Made by a program: the position numbers and the translations under genes
DNA from: Streptomyces sp. ISL-100
Lineage (GTDB): Bacteria > Actinomycetota > Actinomycetes > Streptomycetales > Streptomycetaceae
NCBI RefSeq assembly: GCF_018614615.1
Contig: NZ_JAGGOK010000038.1
Span: forward strand, 60,736-124,735
DNA length: 64,000 nt
Direction: 5' to 3'
The notes under the pieces: generated by a model
The model's input: the letters and a program-made list of their open reading frames with translations, nothing else
The model's database searches: none
What the model was told of the DNA's origin: nothing
Part shown: positions 25,819 through 34,377 of the stretch, one piece after another
How the letters are laid out: the number at the start of each line of letters is the position of its first letter
Numbering within the stretch: the stretch's first letter is position 1

Positions 25819-27048
25819 ATGACGAGCGAGGCCGCGGCCGCGAAAGCAGCCGCGACGGATGTCCGGGCTCGGGCCTGGCGCGGGGGGTTCGGCCGACTGT
25901 GGACGGCGGCTGTCGTCTCGAAGTTCGGCGACTCGCTGCGCACGGCCGCGATGCCGCTGCTGGCCGCCTCGCTGACGTCCGACCCGGTGCTGGTGGCGCT
26001 GGTGACGGCGTGCGGCTACCTGCCGTGGCTGCTGTTCGGGCTGCTGGGCGGCGCGGTTGCCGACCGCGTGGACCAGCGACGGGCGATGTGGGCCGTGGAC
26101 CTGGTGCGGGGTGCTCTGATGGCCGCCTTCGCGGTGGCGGTCGCCCTCGGCCATGCCTCGATCGCGTTGCTCATCGCGCTCGCCTTCGCACTCACCACGC
26201 TCCAGACCCTCTTCGACAACGCGGCTACGGCCCTGCTGCCCTCGCTGGTGCCGAAGGCCGCGCTCGGCAGCGCGAACGCCAGGCTGCTGACCGGGCAGCA
26301 GATCGCGGGCGGCTTCCTGGCGGCGCCGCTGGTCCCGGTGCTGCTGCTGGCGGGCGCGGCCGTGCCGTACGCCGCGGACGCCGCGACGTACGTCCTGGGG
26401 GCGGTCCTGATCGCCTCGCTGCGGGTGACGGCGCCGGAGCGGGCGCCGAGACCTGCGGGCAGCACGCTGCGCGGGGACATCGCGCAGGGGCTGCGGGCGC
26501 TGTGGCGGGACCGGGTGCTGCGCGGGCTCTGCGTCGCCACCACGCTGTCCAACATCGGCATGGCCGCACTCATCGCCACTCTGGTGCTCCAGGTCACCGG
26601 CTGGCTCGACGCCGGGCACGGGGGTTACGCGGCGGCCATCACGGCGTACGGCGTAGGCAGTGTGGCGGGCGGGCTGCTGGCCGGCCGGCTGGCCACGCGG
26701 ATAGGGCGGATACGCAGTGTGTTCGCTGCCGGGGCCGTGCAGATCGGCTGCCTGGCCGCGATGGGTCTGGTCCGCGAGTTGTGGGTAACGATCGCAGCGA
26801 TGGCCCTGTTCGGACTCATGGGGCTGGTGTGGAACACGAACCAGGTGACGCTGATGCAGGAGCGCAGCCCGGAAGCCATGCTGGGCAGGATCAGTTCGGC
26901 CTTCCGCACGCTCGCGATCGCCGGCGCACCGCTCGGCGCTCTGTTGGGCGGCGCCGTGGCGGCCACTTGGGGACTCAACACACCCGCGCTACTGGCGGCG
27001 GCGCTCTTCGCGGCGGCCATAGCATCGCTGGCCACTCTGATCAATTAG
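25819..27048 (+). CDS. MFS transporter (enterobactin-exporter-like branch)
   Basis: 409 residues with about 12 helices. The start region GFGRLWTAAVVSKFGDSLRTAA and the loop motif GGAVADRVDQRRAMWAVDLVRG (about 76-97) are typical of MFS_3/EntS-type exporters, as is the late motif NTNQVTLMQERSPEAMLGRI. Such proteins export siderophores, drugs or peptides; the substrate is unknown. ATG at 25819 stands 5 nt after GGGGGAG, better placed than the GTG immediately before it. It follows rbpA after a terminator and precedes pgi by 57 bp without an obvious functional link. Confidence 0.88.
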   Translation: MTSEAAAAKAAATDVRARAWRGGFGRLWTAAVVSKFGDSLRTAAMPLLAASLTSDPVLVALVTACGYLPWLLFGLLGGAVADRVDQRRAMWAVDLVRGALMAAFAVAVALGHASIALLIALAFALTTLQTLFDNAATALLPSLVPKAALGSANARLLTGQQIAGGFLAAPLVPVLLLAGAAVPYAADAATYVLGAVLIASLRVTAPERAPRPAGSTLRGDIAQGLRALWRDRVLRGLCVATTLSNIGMAALIATLVLQVTGWLDAGHGGYAAAITAYGVGSVAGGLLAGRLATRIGRIRSVFAAGAVQIGCLAAMGLVRELWVTIAAMALFGLMGLVWNTNQVTLMQERSPEAMLGRISSAFRTLAIAGAPLGALLGGAVAATWGLNTPALLAAALFAAAIASLATLIN

Positions 27049-27105
27049 GTTGGAGCTGCCAGGGGGCATGCACGCACGTACAAGAAGAAGTGGGCTGATG
27101 TCCGG

Positions 27106-28758
27106 ATGAACGCAGAAAGCTGTACCAGGCTCAACCAGATGCCCGAGTGGGCCGCTCTCGTAAAGCACCGTGAGCAGCTGGGCCAGACGCATCTGCGAGA
27201 GCTGTTCGCCGCCGATGCCGAACGAGGTACCGGGTACACGCTCAAGGTCGGCGACCTCTATCTCGACTATTCAAAGCATCTGGTGACGGACGAGACGCTG
27301 GGGTTGCTGCGCGAACTGGCAGGCGCGGCCGGGGTCGCGGAACTTCGGGACGCGATGTTCCGCGGCGAGAAGATCAACACCACCGAGGACCGCGCGGTAC
27401 TGCACACCGCCCTGCGCGCGCCGCGCGACGCGGTGATCGAGGTCGACGGGGAGAACGTTGTCCCCGCCGTGCATGCCGTTCTCGACAGGATGGGCGCCTT
27501 CGCAGACCGGATCAGGTCCGGGGAGTGGACCGGGCACACCGGAAAGCGCATCAAGAACATCGTCAACGTCGGAATCGGCGGATCCGACCTCGGGCCGGCC
27601 ATGGCGTACGAGGCGCTGCGCTCGTTCACCGACCGGGACCTCACGGTGCGCTTCGTGTCGAACGTCGACGGGGCAGATCTGCACGAGGCCCTGCGGGACT
27701 TGGACGCGGCCGAGACGCTGTTCATCATCGCGTCCAAGACGTTCACCACGATCGAGACCATCACCAACGCCACGTCCGCGCGCGACTGGCTGCTGACGAA
27801 CCTGCGGGCGGACAGCGGCGCCGTCGCCAAGCATTTCGTGGCGCTGTCCACGAATGCCGAGAAGGTCGCGGACTTCGGCATCGACACGGCCAACATGTTC
27901 GAGTTCTGGGACTGGGTCGGCGGGCGGTACTCGTTCGACTCGGCCATCGGTCTGTCGCTGATGATCGCCGTAGGTCCCGACCGCTTCCGCGAGATGCTCG
28001 ACGGGTTCCACCTGGTCGACGAGCACTTCCGCACCGCGCCCGCCGCCGAGAACGCGCCGCTGCTGCTCGGGCTGCTGGGTGTCTGGTACGGGGGGTTCTT
28101 CGACGCGCAGGCGCACGCGGTCCTTCCGTACAGCCACTACCTGTCGAAGTTCACGGCGTACCTCCAGCAGCTGGACATGGAGTCCAACGGCAAGTCCGTG
28201 GACCGCGACGGCAACCCGGTCGACTGGCAGACGGGTCCTGTGGTGTGGGGCACGCCGGGCACCAACGGGCAGCACGCCTACTACCAGTTGCTGCACCAGG
28301 GAACGAAGGTCATCCCGGCGGACTTCATCGGCTTCGCCAGGCCGGTCGCCGACCTGATGCCCGGTCTGGCGGCCCAGCACGACCTGCTGATGGCGAACTT
28401 CTTCGCCCAGACGCAGGCGCTGGCCTTCGGCAAGACGCCCGACGAGGTGCGGGCGGAGGGCGTGGCCGAGGAGCTGGTGCCGCACAAGACGTTCCGCGGC
28501 AACCATCCGACGACGACGATCCTCGCGGACGAGCTCACGCCCTCCGTGCTGGGCCAGTTGATCGCGCTGTACGAGCACAAGGTGTTCGTCCAGGGCGCCA
28601 TCTGGAACATCGACTCGTTCGACCAGTGGGGTGTCGAGCTCGGCAAGGTCCTCGCCAAGAAGATCGAGCCGGTACTGACGGAGGGCGCCGGGGGCGAGCT
28701 GCTGGACAGCTCGACCGCGACTCTCGCCGCCAAGTACCGCACGCTGCACGGTCGTTGA
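27106..28758 (+). CDS. pgi: Glucose-6-phosphate isomerase
   Basis: 550 residues, the long form of the enzyme that interconverts glucose 6-phosphate and fructose 6-phosphate. The signatures NVGIGGSDLGPAMAYEAL (about 152), SKTFTTIETITNA (phosphate-binding), WDWVGGRYS, and GTNGQHAYYQLLHQG (about 384-398, with the catalytic His) are present, and FVQGAIWNIDSFDQWGVELG contains the second PGI signature with the catalytic Lys near the end of the enzyme. It lies apart from the gap cluster but near the pentose phosphate operon, whose first enzyme uses the same substrate. Two PH-domain membrane genes follow immediately. Confidence 0.97.
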   Translation: MNAESCTRLNQMPEWAALVKHREQLGQTHLRELFAADAERGTGYTLKVGDLYLDYSKHLVTDETLGLLRELAGAAGVAELRDAMFRGEKINTTEDRAVLHTALRAPRDAVIEVDGENVVPAVHAVLDRMGAFADRIRSGEWTGHTGKRIKNIVNVGIGGSDLGPAMAYEALRSFTDRDLTVRFVSNVDGADLHEALRDLDAAETLFIIASKTFTTIETITNATSARDWLLTNLRADSGAVAKHFVALSTNAEKVADFGIDTANMFEFWDWVGGRYSFDSAIGLSLMIAVGPDRFREMLDGFHLVDEHFRTAPAAENAPLLLGLLGVWYGGFFDAQAHAVLPYSHYLSKFTAYLQQLDMESNGKSVDRDGNPVDWQTGPVVWGTPGTNGQHAYYQLLHQGTKVIPADFIGFARPVADLMPGLAAQHDLLMANFFAQTQALAFGKTPDEVRAEGVAEELVPHKTFRGNHPTTTILADELTPSVLGQLIALYEHKVFVQGAIWNIDSFDQWGVELGKVLAKKIEPVLTEGAGGELLDSSTATLAAKYRTLHGR

Positions 28759-28763
28759 ACCCC

Positions 28764-29258
28764 ATGGCAGCCGCGGTGCGGCTCAGGCCGCCGAACAACA
28801 CGCTCGACCGGCGCGTCATCGGCTGGTGGCGGACGCAGTGGCTGCTGCTGACCGTGGTTCCGGTGGCCGTACTGGCCGTGCTGGGCGCGTTCGTCGCGCC
28901 CGCACGGCCGTGGCTGCTGCTGTCCGCCGGAGTGGTCGCGGTGCTGGGCGTTGTCGTCGCGGTGTTCCTGCCGCTGTGGTGGTTCCGGGTGCACCGCTGG
29001 GAGGTCACGGACGACGCGGTGTACGTGCGTACGGGCTTCTTCTGGCAGGAGTGGCGGATCGCGCCGATGTCGCGGATCCAGACCGTGGACACGGTGCGGG
29101 GACCGCTGGAGCAGGCGTTCAAGCTGGCCACGGTCATCGTTACCACCGCGTCCTCCAAGGGCGCGGTGAAGATCGAGGGGCTGGATCATGAGCTCGCCGC
29201 GGAGCTTGCGGAGCGGCTGACCCTGATAACGCGGGCCACCCCGGGGGACGCGACGTGA
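28764..29258 (+). CDS. Membrane PH-domain protein (YdbS-like)
   Basis: 164 residues. Two helices at about 27-70 (LLLTVVPVAVLAVLGAFV, WLLLSAGVVAVLGVVVAVFL) precede a bacterial PH-2 domain with the sequence WWFRVHRWEVTDDAVYVRTGF and RIAPMSRIQTVDTVRGPLE, the typical family core. In Bacillus, the YdbS/YdbT pair is implicated in resistance to other strains' toxins; the actinobacterial role is unknown. It starts 5 bp after pgi and overlaps the next gene by 4 nt (GTGA), so it forms a pair with its larger partner. Confidence 0.85.
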   Translation: MAAAVRLRPPNNTLDRRVIGWWRTQWLLLTVVPVAVLAVLGAFVAPARPWLLLSAGVVAVLGVVVAVFLPLWWFRVHRWEVTDDAVYVRTGFFWQEWRIAPMSRIQTVDTVRGPLEQAFKLATVIVTTASSKGAVKIEGLDHELAAELAERLTLITRATPGDAT

Positions 29259-30790
29259 GTGGATCGGGGGGTGGGTCCGCGCCGGAGAGTGGTGACGGCT
29301 GGCGGCGGCTTGCCCCGCGTACCGTCCTCGTCGCCGCGCTCGTCATGGCGGGCATCGCGGCGGGCGCGGGCGTGCCGGCCTTCATCGGGCTCGCGGGCGG
29401 CAGGCCGGTGTGGCAGGCGCTCGTCTGGGTGCTGAGTGGGGCGGTCCTGCTGATCGCGGGCGGCTCCGCACTCGACTACGTACGGTGGCGCAGGACGCGC
29501 TACCGCATCGGTGCCGAGCGCGCCGAACTTCACACGGGCCTGTTGCTGGTCAAGCGCCGGTCGCTGGCGCGTGAGCGCATCCGCAGCGTCGACCTGACGG
29601 CGAATGTGCTGCTGCGGGTCCTTGGGCTGGTGAAGGTCCGTATCCGTACGGGAGAGAACACCGGAGGTGGCGAGTCCACCCTCGAACTCGACCCCGTCAC
29701 GAGGGAGGAGGGCGAACGGCTTCGCAGGGAACTGCTGAACCGGGGGCCGGCCACCGCTGAGCCGGGGCCCCACCGTGAGGGCGAACTGGCGGTCCTCGAC
29801 CCCGCGTGGATCCGGTACGCGCCGGTGTCCTTCGTCGCCCCGGCTCTGGGCGGCGCCGCGGCCGGCGGGCTGATGCAGGTCAGCGAATGGTTCGGTGCGC
29901 AGGGGGAGTTGATCGACTGGGTGCGGGACCGGTTCCGGGACACTCCCGTCGTCTGGACGATCGCGGTGCTGGTCGCCGGGGCGTGCGCGGCGGGGGTCGT
30001 GGGCGCGCTCGGCCTGTGGGTCGAGATGTGGTGGAACTACCGGCTGGAGCGGGAGCCGGGGGGCACGTTGCGAGTCCGCCGTGGGCTGTTTACCACCAGG
30101 TCGGTCTCCATCGAGGAGCGCCGGCTGCGCGGTGTGGAGCTTGTCGAGCCGCTCGGCGTGCGGACGTTGGGGGCGGCGCGGGTGGACGCGGTCGCCACGG
30201 GGCTGGCGACGGACGAGGAAAGCAGCCACGCCGATCACAAGACGCTGCTGCCGGCCGCGCCGCGGGCCACGGCGGAGGATGTGGCGGCGTACGTCCTGCG
30301 CGAGGCCGTCTCGCCGACGAGTGCGGCCCGGCTTACGCCGCATCCGCCGGCGGCACGCACGCGGCGGCTGCGGTGGGCGGTGGGCGCGGTGCTGGTGCCG
30401 GTGCTCGTCCTCGTCGTGCTCGGTTCGCTGGTGACTGATGTCCTGCTGTACGTCGCCGGGGCGTGCGCAGTGGTGCTGCTGCCGGTGGCGGTGCTTTTGG
30501 CTCTGGACGCGTATCGGGGGCTGGGGCACGCCATCAGTGGGGATTACCTGGTGGCGCGGTCGGGGACTGTGCGGCGTACGACGGTCGCTTTGCAGCGGGG
30601 CGGGGTGATCGGGTGGACCGCGAAGCAGTCGTACTTCCAGCGCCGGGCGGGCCTCATTACGCTGACGGCGACTACTGCGGCTGGGGCGGGGGCGTACTCC
30701 GTCTGTGACGCGGGTGAGTCGGAGGCGCTGGAGTTCGGGGACGCGGCGGTGCGGGGGCTGCTGGCGCCGTTCCTGGAGCAGGGGGAGTAA
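29255..30790 (+). CDS. Membrane PH-domain protein (YdbT-like), multi-domain
   Basis: 511 residues. There are helix pairs near residues 25-75, 190-255 and 370-420, each followed by a PH-2-like domain: WRRTRYRIGAERAELHTGLL (about 80), VEMWWNYRLEREPGGTLRVRRGLF (about 258) and HAISGDYLVARSGTVRRTTV (about 425). The repeated recognition stretches are RSLARERIRSVDL, SVSIEERRLRGVELVEP and ALQRGGVIGWTAKQSYFQRR. This three-module design matches YdbT, the partner of YdbS. It overlaps its small partner by 4 nt and probably forms a complex with it. No enzyme motif is visible. Confidence 0.85.
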   Translation: MSGSGGGSAPESGDGWRRLAPRTVLVAALVMAGIAAGAGVPAFIGLAGGRPVWQALVWVLSGAVLLIAGGSALDYVRWRRTRYRIGAERAELHTGLLLVKRRSLARERIRSVDLTANVLLRVLGLVKVRIRTGENTGGGESTLELDPVTREEGERLRRELLNRGPATAEPGPHREGELAVLDPAWIRYAPVSFVAPALGGAAAGGLMQVSEWFGAQGELIDWVRDRFRDTPVVWTIAVLVAGACAAGVVGALGLWVEMWWNYRLEREPGGTLRVRRGLFTTRSVSIEERRLRGVELVEPLGVRTLGAARVDAVATGLATDEESSHADHKTLLPAAPRATAEDVAAYVLREAVSPTSAARLTPHPPAARTRRLRWAVGAVLVPVLVLVVLGSLVTDVLLYVAGACAVVLLPVAVLLALDAYRGLGHAISGDYLVARSGTVRRTTVALQRGGVIGWTAKQSYFQRRAGLITLTATTAAGAGAYSVCDAGESEALEFGDAAVRGLLAPFLEQGE

Positions 30791-30903
30791 CCTCGGGCCC
30801 CGGCGGCCCCCGGGTCCGCTGCGCGGGGCCTTTCCCCAACCCCGCCCCTTCCCGAACTGGGGCAAGCCCCAGACCTCGGACCACACAGACACCCTTCGGA
30901 CGT

Positions 30904-30986
30904 GTCCTCAAACGCCGGACGGGCTGGATTTTGCCGCGCGCGCCTGGATGCTGCCGCACATTCAGCTCCTCCGGCGTTTGCGGGTA
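30904..30986. repeat. Dispersed inverted repeat, copy 2 (right arm degenerate)
   Basis: The arm GTCCTCAAACGCCGGACGGG, continuing to 30928, is identical to copy 1. The opposite arm near 30964-30984 (CTCCTCCGGCGTTTGCGGG core) is only partly complementary. The element lies between the convergent YdbT-like gene and pgl. The 264-bp gap 30791-31054 holds this repeat and the pgl operon terminator. Confidence 0.8.
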
Positions 30987-31037
30987 GGGGAAAAAGCCAC
31001 AGCCCGGGTCGCCGTGCGGGCGAACCGGGCCGTGGCT
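30986..31037 (-). terminator. Intrinsic terminator of the tkt-tal-zwf-opcA-pgl operon
   Basis: AGCCACAGCCCGG (30995-31007) pairs with CCGGGCCGTGGCT (31025-31037) with one G-T pair. Read on the reverse strand the stem is followed at once by TTTTT (30991-30995), a canonical layout 18 bp after the pgl stop. Confidence 0.88.
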
Positions 31038-31054
31038 GTGCCGGAGCAGCCGGG

Positions 31055-31837
31055 TCAGGGCGAAGCCGGGGGGTACAGGGCTCGCGGGAGCTGGGAGGCT
31101 GCTGCGTCGTCCAGGAGCCACAGCGTTCGGCGGCGCCCGTACGCGCCCGCCGCCGGAGCCTGGATCTCCCCCGCGCCCGACAGGGCTATGGCCGCGGCCT
31201 TCGCCTTGTCCTCGCCCGCCGCCAGCAGCCACACCTCACGTGCCGCGCGGATCGCGGGCAGCGTGAGGGTGATGCGGGTCGGCGGGGGCTTCGGGGCGCC
31301 GTGAACGCCCACCACCATGCGGTCCGTTTCGCGGACCGCCGGCAGCTCCGGGAACAGGGACGCGACGTGAGTGTCGGGGCCCACGCCCAGCATCAGGACG
31401 TCGAACGTCGGGACGGGACCGTGGTCCTCGGATCCCGAAGCCAAGGCCAGTTCCTCGGCGTACGCAGCGGCCGCCGCGTCCGCGTCGTCGCCGAACCGGC
31501 CGTCCGAAGCCGGCATCGCGTGGACCCGGGCCGGGTCGAGCGGCACCGAGTCCAGCAGTGCCTCGCACGCCTGCGTGTAGTTGCGCTCCGGGTCACCGGC
31601 CGGGAGGAAGCGCTCGTCGCCCCACCACAGGTCCAGCCGCGACCAGTCGACCGCGTCCCGGGCCGACGACGAGGCCAGCGCGGCCAGCAGGCCGTTGCCA
31701 TTGCGGCCGCCCGTCAGCACCACCGACGCCGAGCCGCGCGTGGCCTGCGCGTCCACGAGCTTCGTGATCAGCCGGGCCGCGGCCGCCTGCGCCATCAGCT
31801 CTTTGTCGTGGTGGACGACAAGCTGAGGTGCTCTCAC
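31055..31837 (-). CDS. pgl: 6-phosphogluconolactonase
   Basis: 260 residues. It hydrolyses the lactone made by Zwf. The NagB/SugB-type fold is marked by VVLTGGRNGNGLLAAL (about 39), the DLWWGDERFLP motif, NYTQACEALL and DVLMLGVGPDTHVASLFPE (with the conserved GxGxDGH-like site here as GPDTH). GTG at 31837 overlaps the opcA stop by 4 nt. It is the last gene of the operon and a terminator follows. Confidence 0.95.
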   Translation of the reverse strand: MRAPQLVVHHDKELMAQAAAARLITKLVDAQATRGSASVVLTGGRNGNGLLAALASSSARDAVDWSRLDLWWGDERFLPAGDPERNYTQACEALLDSVPLDPARVHAMPASDGRFGDDADAAAAAYAEELALASGSEDHGPVPTFDVLMLGVGPDTHVASLFPELPAVRETDRMVVGVHGAPKPPPTRITLTLPAIRAAREVWLLAAGEDKAKAAAIALSGAGEIQAPAAGAYGRRRTLWLLDDAAASQLPRALYPPASP

Positions 31838-32853
31838 TTCGACGCCGCCTTCTTGGAAGCCGAAGCCGAAGCCGACTTCTTCGTTGCTGGGGGCGCCTCG
31901 GGCTGCGTCTCCTGCTTCTGGCCGGCCTTCTCACCCAGCCGCTCGACACCGAACTTCAGCGCCGATGCGTACGTGTCGTCCGGATCGAGCCTGCGCAGCT
32001 CCTCGGCGATCAGCTCGGCGGTCTCGCGCCGCTTCAGCGCCACCGCGCGGTCCGGCTGCCCCTGAATGGACAGGGACGCCAGCGAACCGTCCGACCGGCC
32101 GAGCTTGATCGGCCCGCAGTTCGTCTCCATCTTTACGCCCGTGAGGCCGGGTCCGGACGAAACAGAACGCTTCACCGGTACGCCCAGCCGGTCCGCGAGC
32201 CACATGCCCAGCAGCTCGACGCTCGGGTTGAACTCCTCGCCCTCCACCTCCACCGAGGTGACCTCGCACTCGACCTGGTCCAGCGCGGCCGCGAGCATCG
32301 AGCGCCACGGCGTGATGCGCGTCCAGGACAGGTCCGTGTCGCCCGGGGTGTACGCCTCGGCGCGCGAGGTGAGCTCCTGGACCGGGTGCTCGGCGGCGTA
32401 CGTGTCCGTGACGCGGCGCTGCGCGAGTGCGCCCAGCGGGTCGTTCGCCGGGTCGAGGGGCGCGTTGACTGCCCACCACACCACCACGGGTGCGTCGGGC
32501 AGGAGCAACGGCAGCACTACCGACTGCGCGTGGTTGATGACCTCGCCGTACAGGCGCAGTACGACCGTCTCGCCCGTTCCCGCGTCCGCTCCGACGCGTA
32601 CCTCGGCGTCGAGGCGTGCCTTGGAACGGTCGCGCGGAGAGCGTGAGACGCGCTTGATGACGACCAGGGTGCGCGACGGGTGCTCGCGGGACGCCTCGTT
32701 GGCCGCCCTGAGCGCGTCGTACGCGTTCTCCTCGTCGGTGACGATGACCAGCGTCAGCACCATGCCCACGGCAGGGGTGCCGATCGCACGGCGGCCCTGC
32801 ACCAGAGCCTTGTTGATCTTGCTGGACGTGGTGTCCGTCAGGTCGATTTTCAT
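31834..32853 (-). CDS. opcA: OpcA, glucose-6-phosphate dehydrogenase assembly/allosteric protein
   Basis: 339 residues. OpcA binds and activates Zwf in cyanobacteria and actinobacteria. The core has NPSVELLGMWLADRLGVPV (about 205-223), WWAVNAPLDPANDPLGALA and DLSWTRITPWRSMLAAALD, all typical of the family. The last 25 residues are a Lys/Ser/Ala tail (ATKKSASASASKKAASK) that is not part of the fold. The ATG overlaps the zwf stop by 4 nt and pgl overlaps its own stop, so translation is likely coupled. Confidence 0.95.
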   Translation of the reverse strand: MKIDLTDTTSSKINKALVQGRRAIGTPAVGMVLTLVIVTDEENAYDALRAANEASREHPSRTLVVIKRVSRSPRDRSKARLDAEVRVGADAGTGETVVLRLYGEVINHAQSVVLPLLLPDAPVVVWWAVNAPLDPANDPLGALAQRRVTDTYAAEHPVQELTSRAEAYTPGDTDLSWTRITPWRSMLAAALDQVECEVTSVEVEGEEFNPSVELLGMWLADRLGVPVKRSVSSGPGLTGVKMETNCGPIKLGRSDGSLASLSIQGQPDRAVALKRRETAELIAEELRRLDPDDTYASALKFGVERLGEKAGQKQETQPEAPPATKKSASASASKKAASK

Positions 32854-34373
32854 GGCCGACGCCAGCTCCGTCCGTCTCGTGCGAGCATTTCGTCCGCCTC
32901 GACCGGGCCCCAGGTGCCGGCCGGGTACTGCGCGGGCTTGCCGTGGTTGTCCCAGTACTCCTCGATCGGGTCGAGGATGCGCCAGGACTGCTCTACCTCT
33001 TCCAGGCGCGGGAAGAGGTTGGCGTCGCCGAGCAGGACGTCCAGGATCAGGCGCTCGTACGCCTCGGGGCTGGACTCGGTGAAGGACTCGCCGTACGCGA
33101 AGTCCATCGACACGTCCCGCACCTCCATCGAGGTGCCCGGCACCTTGGAGCCGAAACGGACCGTGACGCCCTCGTCCGGCTGGACGCGGATGACCAGGGC
33201 GTTCTGCCCCAGCTCTTCCGTGGCCGTGTGGTCGAAGGGGGAGTGCGGGGCGCGCTGGAAGACGACCGCGATCTCGGTGACGCGGCGGCCGAGGCGCTTG
33301 CCCGTACGGAGATAGAAGGGGACGCCCGCCCAGCGGCGGTTGTCGATCCCCAGCTTGATCGCGGCGTAGGTGTCGGTCTTCGACTTGGGGTCGATGCCGT
33401 CTTCCTGGAGATAGCCGACGGCCTTCTGGCCACCCTGCCAGCCCGCCGCGTACTGACCACGCACGGTCTCCGCGCCCAGATCCTTGGGGAGCCTGACGGC
33501 GCCCAGCACCTTCGTCTTCTCGGCGACCAGCGCGTCGGCCTCGAAGGAGGCGGGCTCCTCCATGGCGGTCAGCGCCAGCAGCTGGAGGAGGTGGTTCTGG
33601 ATGACGTCGCGGGCGGCGCCGATGCCGTCGTAGTAGCCGGCGCGGCCGCCGATGCCGATGTCCTCGGCCATCGTGATCTGCACGTGGTCGACGTACGACC
33701 GGTTCCAGAGCGGCTCGAACATCTGGTTGGCGAAGCGCAGCGCCATGATGTTCTGGACCGTCTCCTTCCCCAGATAGTGGTCGATCCGGAAGACCTCGTT
33801 GGCCGGGAAGACCTCGTGGACGATCCGGTTGAGCTCCTGAGCGGAGGCCAGGTCGTGTCCGAAGGGCTTCTCGATGACGGCCCGTCGCCAGGAGCCCTCG
33901 CGCTGGTCGGCGAGGCCGTGCTTCTTGAGCTGCTGGACGACCGCGGGGAAGAACTTCGGCGGTACGGACAGGTAGAAGGCGAAGTTGCCGCCGGTGCCCT
34001 GCGCCTTGTCGAGCTCCGCGATCGTCGACTTCAGCGTCTCGAACGCGTTGTCGTCGTCGAAGTCGCCCTGGACGAAACGCATGCCCTGGATCAGCTGCTG
34101 CCAGACTTCCTCACGGAAGGGCGTACGGGCATGCTCCTTGACGGCGTCATGGACGACCTGCGCGAAGTCCTCGTGTTCCCAGTCGCGACGGGCGAAGCCG
34201 ATGAGCGAGAAGCCCGGCGGCAGCAGGCCGCGATTGGCCAGGTCGTAGACGGCAGGCATCAACTTTTTACGTGACAAATCGCCCGTGACGCCAAAGATGA
34301 CCAGGCCCGACGGCCCCGCGATACGCGGGAGCCGTCGGTCCTGAGCGTCACGCAGCGGATTGCTGCTGGACAA
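32850..34373 (-). CDS. zwf: Glucose-6-phosphate 1-dehydrogenase
   Basis: 507 residues. It oxidises glucose 6-phosphate and makes NADPH, the entry to the oxidative pentose phosphate pathway. The coenzyme site is VIFGVTGDLSRKKLMPA (about 25-41), and the substrate-binding signature RIDHYLGKE (about 196-204) has the catalytic His. AVIEKPFGHDL is also conserved. The start is TTG at 34373; a GGAGG inside the 3' end of tal stands 9 nt before it, which supports this start and couples it to tal. opcA overlaps its 3' end. Confidence 0.97.
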   Translation of the reverse strand: MSSSNPLRDAQDRRLPRIAGPSGLVIFGVTGDLSRKKLMPAVYDLANRGLLPPGFSLIGFARRDWEHEDFAQVVHDAVKEHARTPFREEVWQQLIQGMRFVQGDFDDDNAFETLKSTIAELDKAQGTGGNFAFYLSVPPKFFPAVVQQLKKHGLADQREGSWRRAVIEKPFGHDLASAQELNRIVHEVFPANEVFRIDHYLGKETVQNIMALRFANQMFEPLWNRSYVDHVQITMAEDIGIGGRAGYYDGIGAARDVIQNHLLQLLALTAMEEPASFEADALVAEKTKVLGAVRLPKDLGAETVRGQYAAGWQGGQKAVGYLQEDGIDPKSKTDTYAAIKLGIDNRRWAGVPFYLRTGKRLGRRVTEIAVVFQRAPHSPFDHTATEELGQNALVIRVQPDEGVTVRFGSKVPGTSMEVRDVSMDFAYGESFTESSPEAYERLILDVLLGDANLFPRLEEVEQSWRILDPIEEYWDNHGKPAQYPAGTWGPVEADEMLARDGRSWRRP

Positions 34374-34377
34374 TTTT

